Of a DNA stretch of 64,000 bases, positions 8,089-18,719 are shown in pieces. The stretch covers positions 62,001 to 126,000 of the forward strand of contig NZ_RRYI01000010.1 in NCBI RefSeq assembly GCF_003931565.1, read 5' to 3'. This DNA comes from Caulobacter sp. 602-1 (GTDB lineage: Bacteria > Pseudomonadota > Alphaproteobacteria > Caulobacterales > Caulobacteraceae). The notes beneath the pieces were generated by a model, which was not told where the DNA came from, made no database searches, and saw only the letters and a list, made by a program, of their open reading frames with translations. A program made the translations under genes and the position numbers. The stretch's first letter is position 1. The number at the start of each line of letters is the position of its first letter.

Positions 8089-8590
8089 TCATCCGTGCCG
8101 GCGCGCCCACTGCCTTGGCGTACGGCGGTACGTCCTTTAGCACCACAGCGTTCGCAGCGACCACGGCGCCGCGACCGATCCTAATGTCGCCAACCAGGAC
8201 AGCGCCCGCATAAACTGTGACGTCATCTTCTAGCGTTGGGTAGGCCGCGGAAACGTGGTTGCTGCGCCCCAGCGTCACGCCTTGATAGAGGGTCACGCCA
8301 GCGCCGATGACGGCCCCCTCGCCGACGACGACGCCAACAGGATGGGGCAGACGTAGACCTGGACCTATCACGGCGCTGGGCGACAGATAGCAACCGTAGC
8401 CCTTCACGATGCTTCGCCAGAATAACATGGAAAGAAGCCAGCTCCTGCCGTGATAACGAGCGGACAGCCGGTAGAGGCAGACCACCGCGAATCCGGGATT
8501 GGCCATCCATCCCCGCAAAGCCCCGCCCCAACCTGAGCGTTGCGCATTGACTTTGAGATCCTGACGCCAAACGGCGAGCTTAGGCGTCAT
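8054..8590 (-). CDS. serine-O-acetyltransferase-like (hexapeptide-repeat) acetyltransferase
   Basis: A 178-residue protein from the ATG at 8590. The C-terminal half is a left-handed beta-helix of hexapeptide repeats (VIGPGLRLPHPVGVVVGEGA, VIGAGVTLYQGVTLG, VYAGAVLVGDIRIGRGA) ending VGAPARMI, as in CysE-type enzymes. It lacks the long N-terminal helical domain of true CysE. In a polysaccharide cluster it most likely O-acetylates a sugar of the repeat unit, using acetyl-CoA. It is last in the minus-strand run starting at 15115; the gap to the preceding glycosyltransferase is 19 bp. Confidence 0.82.
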   Translation of the reverse strand: MTPKLAVWRQDLKVNAQRSGWGGALRGWMANPGFAVVCLYRLSARYHGRSWLLSMLFWRSIVKGYGCYLSPSAVIGPGLRLPHPVGVVVGEGAVIGAGVTLYQGVTLGRSNHVSAAYPTLEDDVTVYAGAVLVGDIRIGRGAVVAANAVVLKDVPPYAKAVGAPARMIIDAKSAPTDS

Positions 8591-8609
8591 CTTGTTTATC
8601 CCGCTAAGT

Positions 8610-9635
8610 CTAAGCCAGGGCCTTAAATAGGTCGCGATACTGGTCGGCGGCGGCCTTCCAGGAGAACTCCCGCGCGCGCTCCAGGCCCGCATGGCGAAGC
8701 CCCTCTGCCAAGCTGGGCTCAGCTACGATGCGCAGCATGGCTTCGGCGATGTCACCGACCGCCTCCGGCCGAACCAATAGCGCCGCCTCGCCCGCGACTT
8801 CAGGCAGAGACGTGGTGTTGGAACAAATAACAGGACAGCCGCTCGCCATGGCCTCGAGCACCGGCAAGCCGAATCCCTCGTAGAGGCTCGGAAACACCAA
8901 GGCTTCGGCGCGATTCAGCAATGCGATTAGCAGCGCCTCCGACACGCCGCCCAGAGACAGACTGCGCGGTGCCTCATCGTCGCCCTGGTCCGCGCCGAAG
9001 ACCTTCTCAGTGCTGCGGCGGCCGTAGGACACCAAGCCGACGTCTTCGGGCATGCGATCCACGACCTGTTTCCAGGCGTCGGTCACCGCTCGTGCGTTCT
9101 TGCGGCGGTCGGCTCCAGCGAAGAAGAGGAAATAGCGTTTCCAAGGAATGCCAGCGGCAGCGACCTGCTCGGCAGCGCCCTCAACTCCCGCGCGGAAGGC
9201 TGGAGAGACGCCGTTGTAGATCACTAAGACCTTCTCCTCGGCGTCAGGCACGTAGCTCAGAATTCTCCGACGAGAGAACTCCGATATCGTCACGATCGAG
9301 CGGGCCGTGCGCACAAGACGCGGTACGAGAGCCCCATAGACCTTGGCGAAACTCGGCGTGAAGTACTCGGGCACGTCCAGGAACGCAACATCGTGGACCG
9401 TTACAACCTGATTGGGGTACAGGACCGGTCCAGAGGTCGACGGGCTCCACAGTAACCGCCCCCTTGCCTTTAGGGGCAGAACGGTCTGCTCCCAGGCATG
9501 ACCGCGCACGCCATTCGTAGCGGACGAGACCCGCAATAGGTCCAGCCTGTCAGCCAGCTCCTGCGCCACGCGGGCTTGGCCATTTGCGGCACCGCCCAAT
9601 ACGCGGGCGTTCATCACTACCGTTTTGAGGTTCAT
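8610..9635 (-). CDS. GT4-family glycosyltransferase
   Basis: 341 residues from the ATG at 9635 (MNLKTVVMNARVLGG). Its GT-B fold is shown by the N-terminal Gly-rich loop GGAANGQARVAQELA, the inter-domain motif FFAGADRRKNARAVTDAW and the donor-site block SLYEGFGLPVLEAMASG with E-x7-E. The ending GxPVICSNTTSLPEVAGEAA is the standard nucleotide-sugar site. Its start overlaps the stop of the acyltransferase gene by 4 bp (ATGA), indicating translational coupling. Donor and acceptor cannot be told from sequence. Confidence 0.9.
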   Translation of the reverse strand: MNLKTVVMNARVLGGAANGQARVAQELADRLDLLRVSSATNGVRGHAWEQTVLPLKARGRLLWSPSTSGPVLYPNQVVTVHDVAFLDVPEYFTPSFAKVYGALVPRLVRTARSIVTISEFSRRRILSYVPDAEEKVLVIYNGVSPAFRAGVEGAAEQVAAAGIPWKRYFLFFAGADRRKNARAVTDAWKQVVDRMPEDVGLVSYGRRSTEKVFGADQGDDEAPRSLSLGGVSEALLIALLNRAEALVFPSLYEGFGLPVLEAMASGCPVICSNTTSLPEVAGEAALLVRPEAVGDIAEAMLRIVAEPSLAEGLRHAGLERAREFSWKAAADQYRDLFKALA

Positions 9636-10813
9636 TGAGCGGCTTCCTCGACCACAGTCAGTCGCCCGCTCTCGCCGCGGCGTAGCCAACGTGCGCCAGC
9701 CCTGACGCAAGGCTCTTCGACATAGCGATTTAGCAAGACGGCCAGGATCAGGGCGGCGCACACACAAACGACTGCGAGGAGCGTTCCGATCACGAGGCTG
9801 CCAACAGGGCCGAAGCGTTCGAGATGAACGATGCGCAGCAAATTATTGCAAACCACTAGCACAAAATAATGACCCATGTAGAGCGCGAACGACAGACGGC
9901 CTAGCCAGCGCAACGGCGGTATTGTCAGGAAGCGGGCAGTTCGCGTGTTCGTCCAGACGGCCAGGCTCCAGATGGCCAGCGCGGAGAAAAGCGGCACGGC
10001 GTACTGCCAGGCGGCTACCTTTCCGAACAGGGATATGGTCAGGGCGCAGGCCGTCAGAGCGCTCAGTTGCAGAAGATTGGCCTTCCAGCCTGACCAGGAC
10101 GCGCGTCCTTGCATGGCGCGCCAGCCGAGATAGGTCAGAACCCCGATAAAGAATCCCAGCAGGCAGCGGAACACGCCGAAGTCCACGTCGACATGTAGAC
10201 CACGTCCGGGCGCGAAATACATCAGGACCGAAACGGACAGAACGATCGCCATGGCGGATAGCAAGGTCAGCGCCTTGGCTCTCCCAGCTGCGACGGCCGC
10301 AACGATAGCAAATACGATATAGATGGCGAACTCTACGCTGATGCTCCAACTGGGCACGTTCCAAGTCAAAACATCGTAGGTATGAAGGCTATGAATCAGC
10401 AGAATGTTGGTCGTGAAAGTCTCGAGATTATTGATAGAGAATGGCACGACATCTCCGCGCACGCCAGCGTAGCGGTAGGCCGCCCACTTGGCGACCTCCA
10501 AAGCCACAAACGCGAGCAACATGACAATGTGCAAAGGATAGATGCGCGCCAATCTTTTGAACAAGAAGCGACCGACATCTGACGGGTTAGCGCTGATCTT
10601 CTCCGCGTACGTGTAGGCGATCACGAATCCGGATAGTACGAAGAACAAATCAACGAATAGCCAGGCATTGCTTATGATGCCCAGACTGTCGAAGATGTTG
10701 ACCCACTGGACATGGAATAGGCAGACCGAAATCGCGGCGACGCCGCGCAGAGCATCCAAAGCCTCGAAGCGACCCGCTTTACTGACTCTCGGCACGGCAA
10801 GGTCAGACGACAT
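9632..10813 (-). CDS. acyltransferase 3 family membrane protein
   Basis: 393 residues from the ATG at 10813. The N-terminus FEALDALRGVAAISVCLFHV carries the R and H typical of acyltransferase-3 (OafA/NodX) proteins, and about ten hydrophobic helices follow. VDLFFVLSGFVIAY is the second family signature. These proteins transfer acetyl or succinyl groups across or at the inner membrane onto surface sugars. The cluster therefore has two independent acylating enzymes, this one and the hexapeptide protein. It shares a 4-bp overlap with the next glycosyltransferase. Confidence 0.9.
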   Translation of the reverse strand: MSSDLAVPRVSKAGRFEALDALRGVAAISVCLFHVQWVNIFDSLGIISNAWLFVDLFFVLSGFVIAYTYAEKISANPSDVGRFLFKRLARIYPLHIVMLLAFVALEVAKWAAYRYAGVRGDVVPFSINNLETFTTNILLIHSLHTYDVLTWNVPSWSISVEFAIYIVFAIVAAVAAGRAKALTLLSAMAIVLSVSVLMYFAPGRGLHVDVDFGVFRCLLGFFIGVLTYLGWRAMQGRASWSGWKANLLQLSALTACALTISLFGKVAAWQYAVPLFSALAIWSLAVWTNTRTARFLTIPPLRWLGRLSFALYMGHYFVLVVCNNLLRIVHLERFGPVGSLVIGTLLAVVCVCAALILAVLLNRYVEEPCVRAGARWLRRGESGRLTVVEEAAQ

Positions 10814-10891
10814 ACGCGCCTCCCGACAAAAAGATCGACAACGACCCGGCGCGCACAACCGGCACCGCTCAGAGGACGCCCAGGCCTCCCA

Positions 10892-12010
10892 TCATGCCCA
10901 GCCTAGGACCGAGCGATAGACAGCCTCCGTACGGGAAACCATCGCATCAGCGGTAAAGTGGGCGAAGCGCTCCGCGCTGGCTTCCGCCATGCGCGCCGCG
11001 ATTTTAGGATTCCCCTTTAGCGTGCAAAGCGCGGCGGCCAGTGGTTGAGGGTCGTCGTTATTGGGCACCACGATCCCGTTGACACCGTTCTCCACCGCCT
11101 CATCGACGCTGACGTCGGAAATGATAATCGGCAGCCTTGCCGAAAGACCTTCGATCAGCACATAGGGCATGGCTTCGTAGCGACTGGGCATGACCAGCAC
11201 GTCGAACGCCGTCATCAAGGGTGCGCCCGACAAGCCCGACCGCACGTGGACGCGATCGGAAAGGCCGCGCGCGGCGATCAGGTCGATAAGAGCGGCCTTG
11301 CCCTCGCCATGGCCGAGCATCACGACCTGCGCGTCGGGCATGTCTTGGGCTACACGTGCGAAGGATTCGACGAGACGCTCCGGCGCCTTCTGGTGGGAAA
11401 GGCGGCCGACAAATCCGATCGTCCAGCGCTTCGGGTCGATATTCAGCTTCGCTCGCGCCTTTTCGCGCGACTCTGCAGCGACAGGCGGAATGCCGTTGAT
11501 GACCAGGTGCAACTTATCGCGCGGAATGCCTATGCCGAGCGCGTGCTGGTACTCGGCCTCCGAAACAGCGATCACGGCGTCGGTCGCGACGCGCGAGAGA
11601 AGCACCTCAATGCCACGATAGAAAACCCGCGACGCCTTGCCTCGCGTCATGTCCATGGTCGCGAAGGCGTGAGGCGTATAGACGCGACGCGCCTTCCCGA
11701 CCCGCGAGCCGCGCAGAAGAGCACCGGCCTTCGAACTGTGCCCATGCACGATGTCGTAGTGGTTGTCGGTCAACTGCTGGAGCGCGAGCCACGACCCGAC
11801 GTCGGAGATCCCAATCGATCGAGAAATGGGCACCGGCTTAACGGTGCCTTCCGGCAACGCGGCCATTGCCGACATAAACGAAGGTTCGGTTCGCATCGGG
11901 GAATACACCACCGTTACATTGTGATCTCGCGCAATAAGACCATTGGCCAAATCTACCAGGTGACGAGCAGCGCCACCTTCACTCGACTCGATACCCAGTA
12001 GGATTTTCAT
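10892..12010 (-). CDS. GT4-family glycosyltransferase
   Basis: A 372-residue GT-B enzyme that opens KILLGIESSEGGAARHLVDLA, has HGHSSKAGALLRG in the acceptor domain and GFVGRLSHQKAPERLVESFA at the start of the donor domain, then PSRYEAMPYVLIEGLSARLP with E-x7-E. The GHSSKAG segment resembles the WcaL/EpsD-like glycosyltransferases of capsule clusters. The ATG directly follows the stop of the polymerase gene upstream, with no spacer. Confidence 0.9.
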   Translation of the reverse strand: MKILLGIESSEGGAARHLVDLANGLIARDHNVTVVYSPMRTEPSFMSAMAALPEGTVKPVPISRSIGISDVGSWLALQQLTDNHYDIVHGHSSKAGALLRGSRVGKARRVYTPHAFATMDMTRGKASRVFYRGIEVLLSRVATDAVIAVSEAEYQHALGIGIPRDKLHLVINGIPPVAAESREKARAKLNIDPKRWTIGFVGRLSHQKAPERLVESFARVAQDMPDAQVVMLGHGEGKAALIDLIAARGLSDRVHVRSGLSGAPLMTAFDVLVMPSRYEAMPYVLIEGLSARLPIIISDVSVDEAVENGVNGIVVPNNDDPQPLAAALCTLKGNPKIAARMAEASAERFAHFTADAMVSRTEAVYRSVLGWA

Positions 12011-13486
12011 TCACAGGCCTCGATTTTCAGCAAAAGCGACCGCGACACCTCGGCGCGATCTGGACATCTGCTTCGAAGATGTTGCGACTCGAGCGGCGGC
12101 TCGGATGTCGCAAGAAACGTATAGAAACACTCCAACGGAGACCCACAAAAGCGGCGAGATAAAGAGCGGGGCCGTCAAGCTATGCGTGACCAAAAAAGTA
12201 AGTAGCGCGGCTGTAACGGGAATTCTCAGCCGAGAAGTCGAGACATTTTTACCCGAGAGACCGAGCCTTCTGGATGCCGAGTGATCCACAAAAACACGCA
12301 TGGCGGCGATGATTACCAAAGATCCAACAAGAACAATCCCGGCGATTCCAAGGTTCGACATGATGAGGAGGGCGCCCGAATTAGTCAGGTGCCCCCCCAG
12401 CCCCACTCCGAGGCCGTTTGTGTCCAGAAAAGCCGACACACCGAGTGCGTCAGCATAGCTACGGGCCTGGTACGAGCTAGACTCGTGCTTTGTCAGAAGA
12501 CTTTGTAACATCTGCTCCACAAAGGCGGCGTTCTGCATAGCAACGACGCCAAGTATCAGAAAAATACAAGTCGCTGCACCAAGACTAAACAGCGCCCGCT
12601 CCGATGCACCCTCCTTGACCGACCCCAGTCCTTCCAGGCACCACCGCAAGAATAATAGTCCAGCAGACAACCCGACCAACCCAATACCGATATAAGCTGT
12701 GGTCGATGTCGAAATAAACATTATTACGGCCGCCAAAATGGCGAGCAGCCCATAATAATAAGACTTATAGTAGCTAAGCCAGACGAACATTACGGCGAGC
12801 GGGCCCAAGTGGTAAGCAAGGCTTGAGGGCTCAGGGTAGGAACCGCTCAGACGCGCGATCCCGTTGACGCTCTGCATCCACGCAGTCATCGAATATGTCG
12901 AGTGGAACATGTCGGACCAATACCATATACCCGTGATCTGGTGGACGCGTTCCCAGAGGATGATCGTTATGGCCGAAACCGCGTAGAAGACGAAAAAGTC
13001 GAGAGCTATCTTTTCGACATCTTCCCCGCGCTCTCGCGCCATCGCGAGATTACAAAAGACCGCGCAAACAAGTAACGGTGCGGCGACGGAGTAAACCATC
13101 TGGTTGATGTGCTGCGGAAATAGAGACAGCATCAGCTCACGACCAATCGTAAAGGCCGCTTCGCCAACCAGAACGCGAATTTTACCTTCGTAGAAGATCT
13201 GCGACAGCATCACCACGACGAAGTTCACGAGCGGCACGAGGCAGATCAGTTGGAATTCACGCTGCCGAAGCAGCGTTTTGGCATGCCCCCACGCACCACG
13301 AGATATCAATGTCGTCCCGACGAATAGAAGCGAAGCTACCCAGGGCACCGTAATAGCGCCGCCATGCCCGAAAGCTGCTGAGTTCATCAGCGGCGCCAGA
13401 ATAGCCAGGATCAGGAAGGCATGACGCCCACCACGCCAAAGCATCATGAGCCAGAACGGTAACAACGCGGCCGTCACAATATTCAC
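12011..13486 (-). CDS. Wzy-like O-antigen/EPS polymerase
   Basis: A 491-residue membrane protein with about eleven hydrophobic helices and a large polar loop in the second half (QSLLTKHESSSYQARSYADALGVS), which is typical of Wzy/WaaL proteins. Position and topology rather than conserved residues support the call. It would polymerise repeat units in the periplasm. AT-rich codons (ATA, AAA, TTA) are unusually frequent for this genome, so transfer is likely. An AT-rich 87-bp gap separates it from the phosphatase-like gene. Confidence 0.8.
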   Translation of the reverse strand: MNIVTAALLPFWLMMLWRGGRHAFLILAILAPLMNSAAFGHGGAITVPWVASLLFVGTTLISRGAWGHAKTLLRQREFQLICLVPLVNFVVVMLSQIFYEGKIRVLVGEAAFTIGRELMLSLFPQHINQMVYSVAAPLLVCAVFCNLAMARERGEDVEKIALDFFVFYAVSAITIILWERVHQITGIWYWSDMFHSTYSMTAWMQSVNGIARLSGSYPEPSSLAYHLGPLAVMFVWLSYYKSYYYGLLAILAAVIMFISTSTTAYIGIGLVGLSAGLLFLRWCLEGLGSVKEGASERALFSLGAATCIFLILGVVAMQNAAFVEQMLQSLLTKHESSSYQARSYADALGVSAFLDTNGLGVGLGGHLTNSGALLIMSNLGIAGIVLVGSLVIIAAMRVFVDHSASRRLGLSGKNVSTSRLRIPVTAALLTFLVTHSLTAPLFISPLLWVSVGVFLYVSCDIRAAARVATSSKQMSRSRRGVAVAFAENRGL

Positions 13487-13573
13487 GACCCGCTTCCCCG
13501 CCCTTGCCGCCGCGCCGAAGCCGGACCGCTACCAAACTTCACAAGCACTGCCAAATCCGCTCGTTCAACCAGA

Positions 13574-15115
13574 TCAGACGCGCGCCAAAGCGATCGTCGG
13601 CTTGCCGGTTAGGTAGCTCGGCTTGGCTAAGCCGAAATGATCCAGAACGCTTGGCACGAAATCGAGAGCGGAGATGACCGGTATATCGGCTCCTACCGCC
13701 GATTTTCCACTCACCCGATGCACGATCAGCGAACCATTAGCGCTGTGCTGAGCGGTACAATTGACCCCCTCATCGTGCGACACTCGCCCAAGCCCGAGAT
13801 CATCGAACGAAACCTCGCGGTTGCCGACCGCAGCGACATCCGCTCCCTCGTAGTCGTCTATCTGGAAGCTGATGTGCACATTCTCGTCGTCGCTGAGCGA
13901 GAATGTAATCGGATGCTTGAAGTGGCCACTCTCATCATAACCATGGCGCATATAACTGAGCCCCCCCTCTTGAGTGAGGATCTCCTTGGAGTGCATACGC
14001 TCTAACGTTTCGACGGCGCGATAGTCGTTGATCTTGAGGCTTCCCAGACGGTCACGCACGAGGGAAGCATCCTTCTTGCTCGAGAATCGTAAAGAGTAGT
14101 CAGGCACCATCGTCGGAAGAGATTCGAAGGGACCAAGCTCGCAGGCATCGCCCACGACACCTTCGATGAACCGTCGGATGTTGGTGATGGTCAGAAAATC
14201 CTTGTGATTTTCAGCAGGAATTTCTTCTTGACCCAACGCGCTCGCAAGCACGATCACGCAATCTCCCGCCTCGCCGCTGACTAGGCGGCGCAGAAGGCGC
14301 TCGACCGAATAAAGAGCCTCGAACACTTCGTCCGAATATTGATCGAGCCACTCACCTTGCAGGCGACCGGCATTGATCGAGCCATCAGGCATAGCGGCAG
14401 ACCAGAAACGGTGCATCGCCGCAGCCACATTGTTCGTATAGAAACAGGAGAAATCCGGCTTCTTTTGCTTCAATAGCGATACGAAAATGTCGGCGTGAAG
14501 TTCTGTTTGCGTATTGCGTCGGCGCGAAAGTCGCCGGCTATTGAATTTCTCGGAAATCAGCTGCGCACCGATGCGACCAAGTGTGCCAGGCTGAATCCGC
14601 CCCCCCAAAGCCAGCTTGAGCACTTCCCTGCCACCGCCGCTTGCGACCGCCTCATCGGCGTTGCGGCCCGAAGCCCGGGTCATCGCAAGGTTGAAGTTCT
14701 GGAAACCTTGAAGCTCGGGAGGATTCACGCTGTCGTGCGGCGAGAAAACGTCAGGCACGAAAAAGGCGTAGCGGCTAAGATCGGTCTCGCAGCTTGAAAA
14801 CAGCGATCCATAGACGCCAACGCTCACCCCCCCATCCGCCAATAGCCTCCAGATCGGTGGGAAAGCACTATCCGCGCGCTCGGTCCGCTGGCCAAGGCGC
14901 AAGAGTCGGTGGGTTTCGTCGTTAACGCCGCGGTGAAATGAAGGCCAGGCGATCCACGGATCAAGCTGAATCTTGTCCGCCGCAAGCGTCTCAAAACTCT
15001 CCCCGTCGCTCAGAAATTGAGCCATGAAGGGAGATTTCTTAGCATAAGCCCGCAATATGCTATGCGGTACTTCGTTAACTTCGATCAGTACTACCGGCTT
15101 CATTTTCAACACCAT
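13574..15115 (-). CDS. alkaline-phosphatase-superfamily protein of the polysaccharide cluster
   Basis: 513 residues from the ATG at 15115 (MVLKMKPVVLIEVNEVPHSI); an upstream extension to 15226 looks spurious. The order of motifs suggests the alkaline phosphatase/type I phosphodiesterase fold: an N-terminal strand-Glu-Asn (LIEVNE), then DPWIAWPSFHRGV where the nucleophile Ser or Thr would be, VGVYGS, FSCFYTNNVAAAMHRFW, CVIVLASALGQEE and a C-terminal PSVLDHFG. It has no signal peptide. In this context it might transfer or remove a phosphate-linked group on a glycan intermediate, but no precise function can be assigned. It is first in the minus-strand run. Confidence 0.6.
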   Translation of the reverse strand: MVLKMKPVVLIEVNEVPHSILRAYAKKSPFMAQFLSDGESFETLAADKIQLDPWIAWPSFHRGVNDETHRLLRLGQRTERADSAFPPIWRLLADGGVSVGVYGSLFSSCETDLSRYAFFVPDVFSPHDSVNPPELQGFQNFNLAMTRASGRNADEAVASGGGREVLKLALGGRIQPGTLGRIGAQLISEKFNSRRLSRRRNTQTELHADIFVSLLKQKKPDFSCFYTNNVAAAMHRFWSAAMPDGSINAGRLQGEWLDQYSDEVFEALYSVERLLRRLVSGEAGDCVIVLASALGQEEIPAENHKDFLTITNIRRFIEGVVGDACELGPFESLPTMVPDYSLRFSSKKDASLVRDRLGSLKINDYRAVETLERMHSKEILTQEGGLSYMRHGYDESGHFKHPITFSLSDDENVHISFQIDDYEGADVAAVGNREVSFDDLGLGRVSHDEGVNCTAQHSANGSLIVHRVSGKSAVGADIPVISALDFVPSVLDHFGLAKPSYLTGKPTIALARV

Positions 15116-15343
15116 TGTTCTCGCCCCGCCAATCTGTCTCGACTGAAGAGCCGAAATGGCCCGCAGCCCCAAGACCCTGGTGATGACGCCCGATTTCGCA
15201 CCGCAACATAATCTACTACACGTCAAAGCAGAGGCAAAGCGTCTAGTGGTCTATACAAATCGTCCAAGTACGTGGGAGGGATGACGCTAGATTAAAATCT
15301 CATGCAGACTTGAATGATTGGCGCTCACTTCGACCGACTGTGA

Positions 15344-16321
15344 TCACCTTGATGCGCCGAAATCCTTGCGCCATGCGACGAACCTAGCCAGGCCCTCGGC
15401 CAGCTTGACCCTGGGCTTGTAGCCGCAGAGCGCTTTGAGCTTGTCGATATTGGCGAAGGTCGCCGGCACGTCGCCCGGCTGCATCGGCAGGAAGACCTTC
15501 TGGGCCTCGATGCCCAATGCGGCTTCCAGCGTCGAGATCATGTCCATCAGCCCGACTGGATCGTTGTCGCCGATGTTGTAGACCTCGTGCCCGCCTTGGG
15601 CCGGCGGATGGTCGAGCACGCCGATTATGCCGTCGACGATGTCGTCGACATAGGTGAAGTCGCGGGCCATCTGGCCCTGGCCATAGACCTCGATCGCCTG
15701 GCCCTTCAGCATCTTCTCGGTGAAGCCGTAATAGGCCATGTCCGGCCGGCCCCAGGGACCATAGACGGTGAAGAACCGCAGGCCCGACTGCGGGAAGCCG
15801 TAGAGCCGGGCGTAGCTCTGGCTGAGCAGCTCGCACGAACGCTTGGTGGCGGCATAGAGCGACACCGGGGTCTCGGCCGGGTCGGTCTCGCGGAAGCCAT
15901 CGCCGTTCAGCGGCCGGTCGCCATAGACGCTGGACGAGGAGGCGTAGACCAGGTGCTCGACCCCGGCATGGCGGCAGGCCTCCAGCACCGACAGGTGGCC
16001 GGCCAGGTTGCTGCGCTCGTAGGCGAACGGGTTCTCGATCGAGTAGCGCACCCCGGCCTGGGCGGCCAGGTGGACGATCTGCTTGGCGCCCGAGGTCTTC
16101 ACCAGAGCGGCGAAGGCCTCATGCTCGGCGATGTCCATGCGGACCATCGAGAAGCCGTCCCGGCCGTCCAGCCGCGCGGCCCGGGCCTCTTTCAGCGCGG
16201 GGTCGTAATAGGCGTTGAACACGTCGACGCCGATCACCGTCTCGCCGCGATCCAGCAGGCGCTCGGCGACATGCATCCCAATAAAGCCCGCCGCGCCCGT
16301 GACGATGATTGGCGTCGTCAT
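15344..16321 (-). CDS. UDP-glucuronate 4-epimerase (LpsL/CapI type)
   Basis: A 325-residue SDR with TGAAGFIGMHVAERLL at the N-terminus, the segment NAYYDPALKEARAARL that marks UDP-glucuronate epimerases, SSSSVYGD, and catalytic YAATKRSCEL at about residues 150-159. It interconverts UDP-GlcA and UDP-GalA. UDP-glucose 6-dehydrogenase, which makes its substrate, is encoded 3 bp upstream in the same operon. GC content is much higher than in the glycosyltransferase cluster to its left. Confidence 0.9.
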   Translation of the reverse strand: MTTPIIVTGAAGFIGMHVAERLLDRGETVIGVDVFNAYYDPALKEARAARLDGRDGFSMVRMDIAEHEAFAALVKTSGAKQIVHLAAQAGVRYSIENPFAYERSNLAGHLSVLEACRHAGVEHLVYASSSSVYGDRPLNGDGFRETDPAETPVSLYAATKRSCELLSQSYARLYGFPQSGLRFFTVYGPWGRPDMAYYGFTEKMLKGQAIEVYGQGQMARDFTYVDDIVDGIIGVLDHPPAQGGHEVYNIGDNDPVGLMDMISTLEAALGIEAQKVFLPMQPGDVPATFANIDKLKALCGYKPRVKLAEGLARFVAWRKDFGASR

Positions 16322-16324
16322 GGC

Positions 16325-17632
<1,308 letters not shown>

Positions 17633-17690
17633 TGCATATTCCCAGTGCCATGAAGCGCCAAGCGGCGCCCGAATGTGGAAAGTTTGAAGA

Positions 17691-18671
17691 TCATCGCTCG
17701 TTCACCTGAGCAAGGTGCCAGCGCCAGGCGCTGGACAGGATGCCGTCGAGATCGCGAGACGGGTTCCAGCCCAGTTGCGCGCGGGCCTTGGCGTTGTCGC
17801 CCACTAGGATCGGGGCGTCGCCTGGCCGGCGCGGCGCCATCTGCACCGCCAGCGGCTTGCCGACCGCGCGCCCGACGCCGTCGACCAGCTCGCGCACCGT
17901 CGTCCCCGTGCCGGTGCCCAGGTTGTAGGATTCCGAAGTGCCGCCGGCCAGGAGGCGCTTGAGCGCCGAGACGTGGGCGTCGGCGAGGTCCAGCACGTGG
18001 ACATAGTCGCGCACAGCCGTGCCATCGCGGGTGTCGTAGTCGTCGCCGAAGATCGTGAAATGCGAGCGCTGGCCCAGGGCGACCTGGACGGCCAGTGGAA
18101 TGGCGTGGGTCTCCGGCTCGTGCCACTCGCCGATGCGGCCCTCGGGGTCGGCGCCGGCGGCGTTGAAATAGCGCATCACCGCGCTCTTGAAGCCGACATA
18201 GCGGTCGTAGTCGGCCAGGGCCTGCTCGACCATCAGCTTGCTGCGGCCATAGGGGTTGAGCGGCGCCTGCGGGTGATCCTCGGCCATCGGCAAGGTCACC
18301 GGATCGCCGAATGTGGCGCAGGTCGAGGAGAACACCAGGGCCTCTACCCCGGCCCGCCGCGCGGCCTCGACCAGGGTGATGGTCCCGCCGACATTGTTGT
18401 CAAAGAAGGCGCCGGGGTTCTTGACCGACTCCCCGACCTCGATGCGGGCGGCGAAGTGCAGGACGGCGACAGGGGCGTAAGCGGCGAACACCGCGTCCAG
18501 CCGTGCGAAGTCACGGATGTCGCCGACTTCCAGCGGTCCCCACTGGACATGCTCGCGATGCCCGTTCGACAGATCGTCGAACACCACCGGCCGGAAGCCG
18601 GCCGCAGCCAGCGCCAGGCAGCAGTGCGAGCCGACATATCCGGCGCCGCCGGCCACAAGTACGGTTTGCAT
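17691..18671 (-). CDS. galE: UDP-glucose 4-epimerase
   Basis: 326 residues from the ATG at 18671 (MQTVLVAGGAGYVGSHCCLAL). Motifs include SSTCATFGDP, the YxxxK site NPYGRSKLMVEQ, the GalE-typical RYFNAAGADPEGRIGEWHEPE and the DYDTRDGTAVRDYVHV substrate loop. It interconverts UDP-Glc and UDP-Gal. The gap to ugd is 58 bp and to the sugar transferase upstream 48 bp, so it is probably one transcript. Confidence 0.95.
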   Translation of the reverse strand: MQTVLVAGGAGYVGSHCCLALAAAGFRPVVFDDLSNGHREHVQWGPLEVGDIRDFARLDAVFAAYAPVAVLHFAARIEVGESVKNPGAFFDNNVGGTITLVEAARRAGVEALVFSSTCATFGDPVTLPMAEDHPQAPLNPYGRSKLMVEQALADYDRYVGFKSAVMRYFNAAGADPEGRIGEWHEPETHAIPLAVQVALGQRSHFTIFGDDYDTRDGTAVRDYVHVLDLADAHVSALKRLLAGGTSESYNLGTGTGTTVRELVDGVGRAVGKPLAVQMAPRRPGDAPILVGDNAKARAQLGWNPSRDLDGILSSAWRWHLAQVNER

Positions 18672-18719
18672 TCTATTCCCCGGCCGCGAAGAGATCGAAC
18701 TCTGTCGCCGCTTCAGCAC

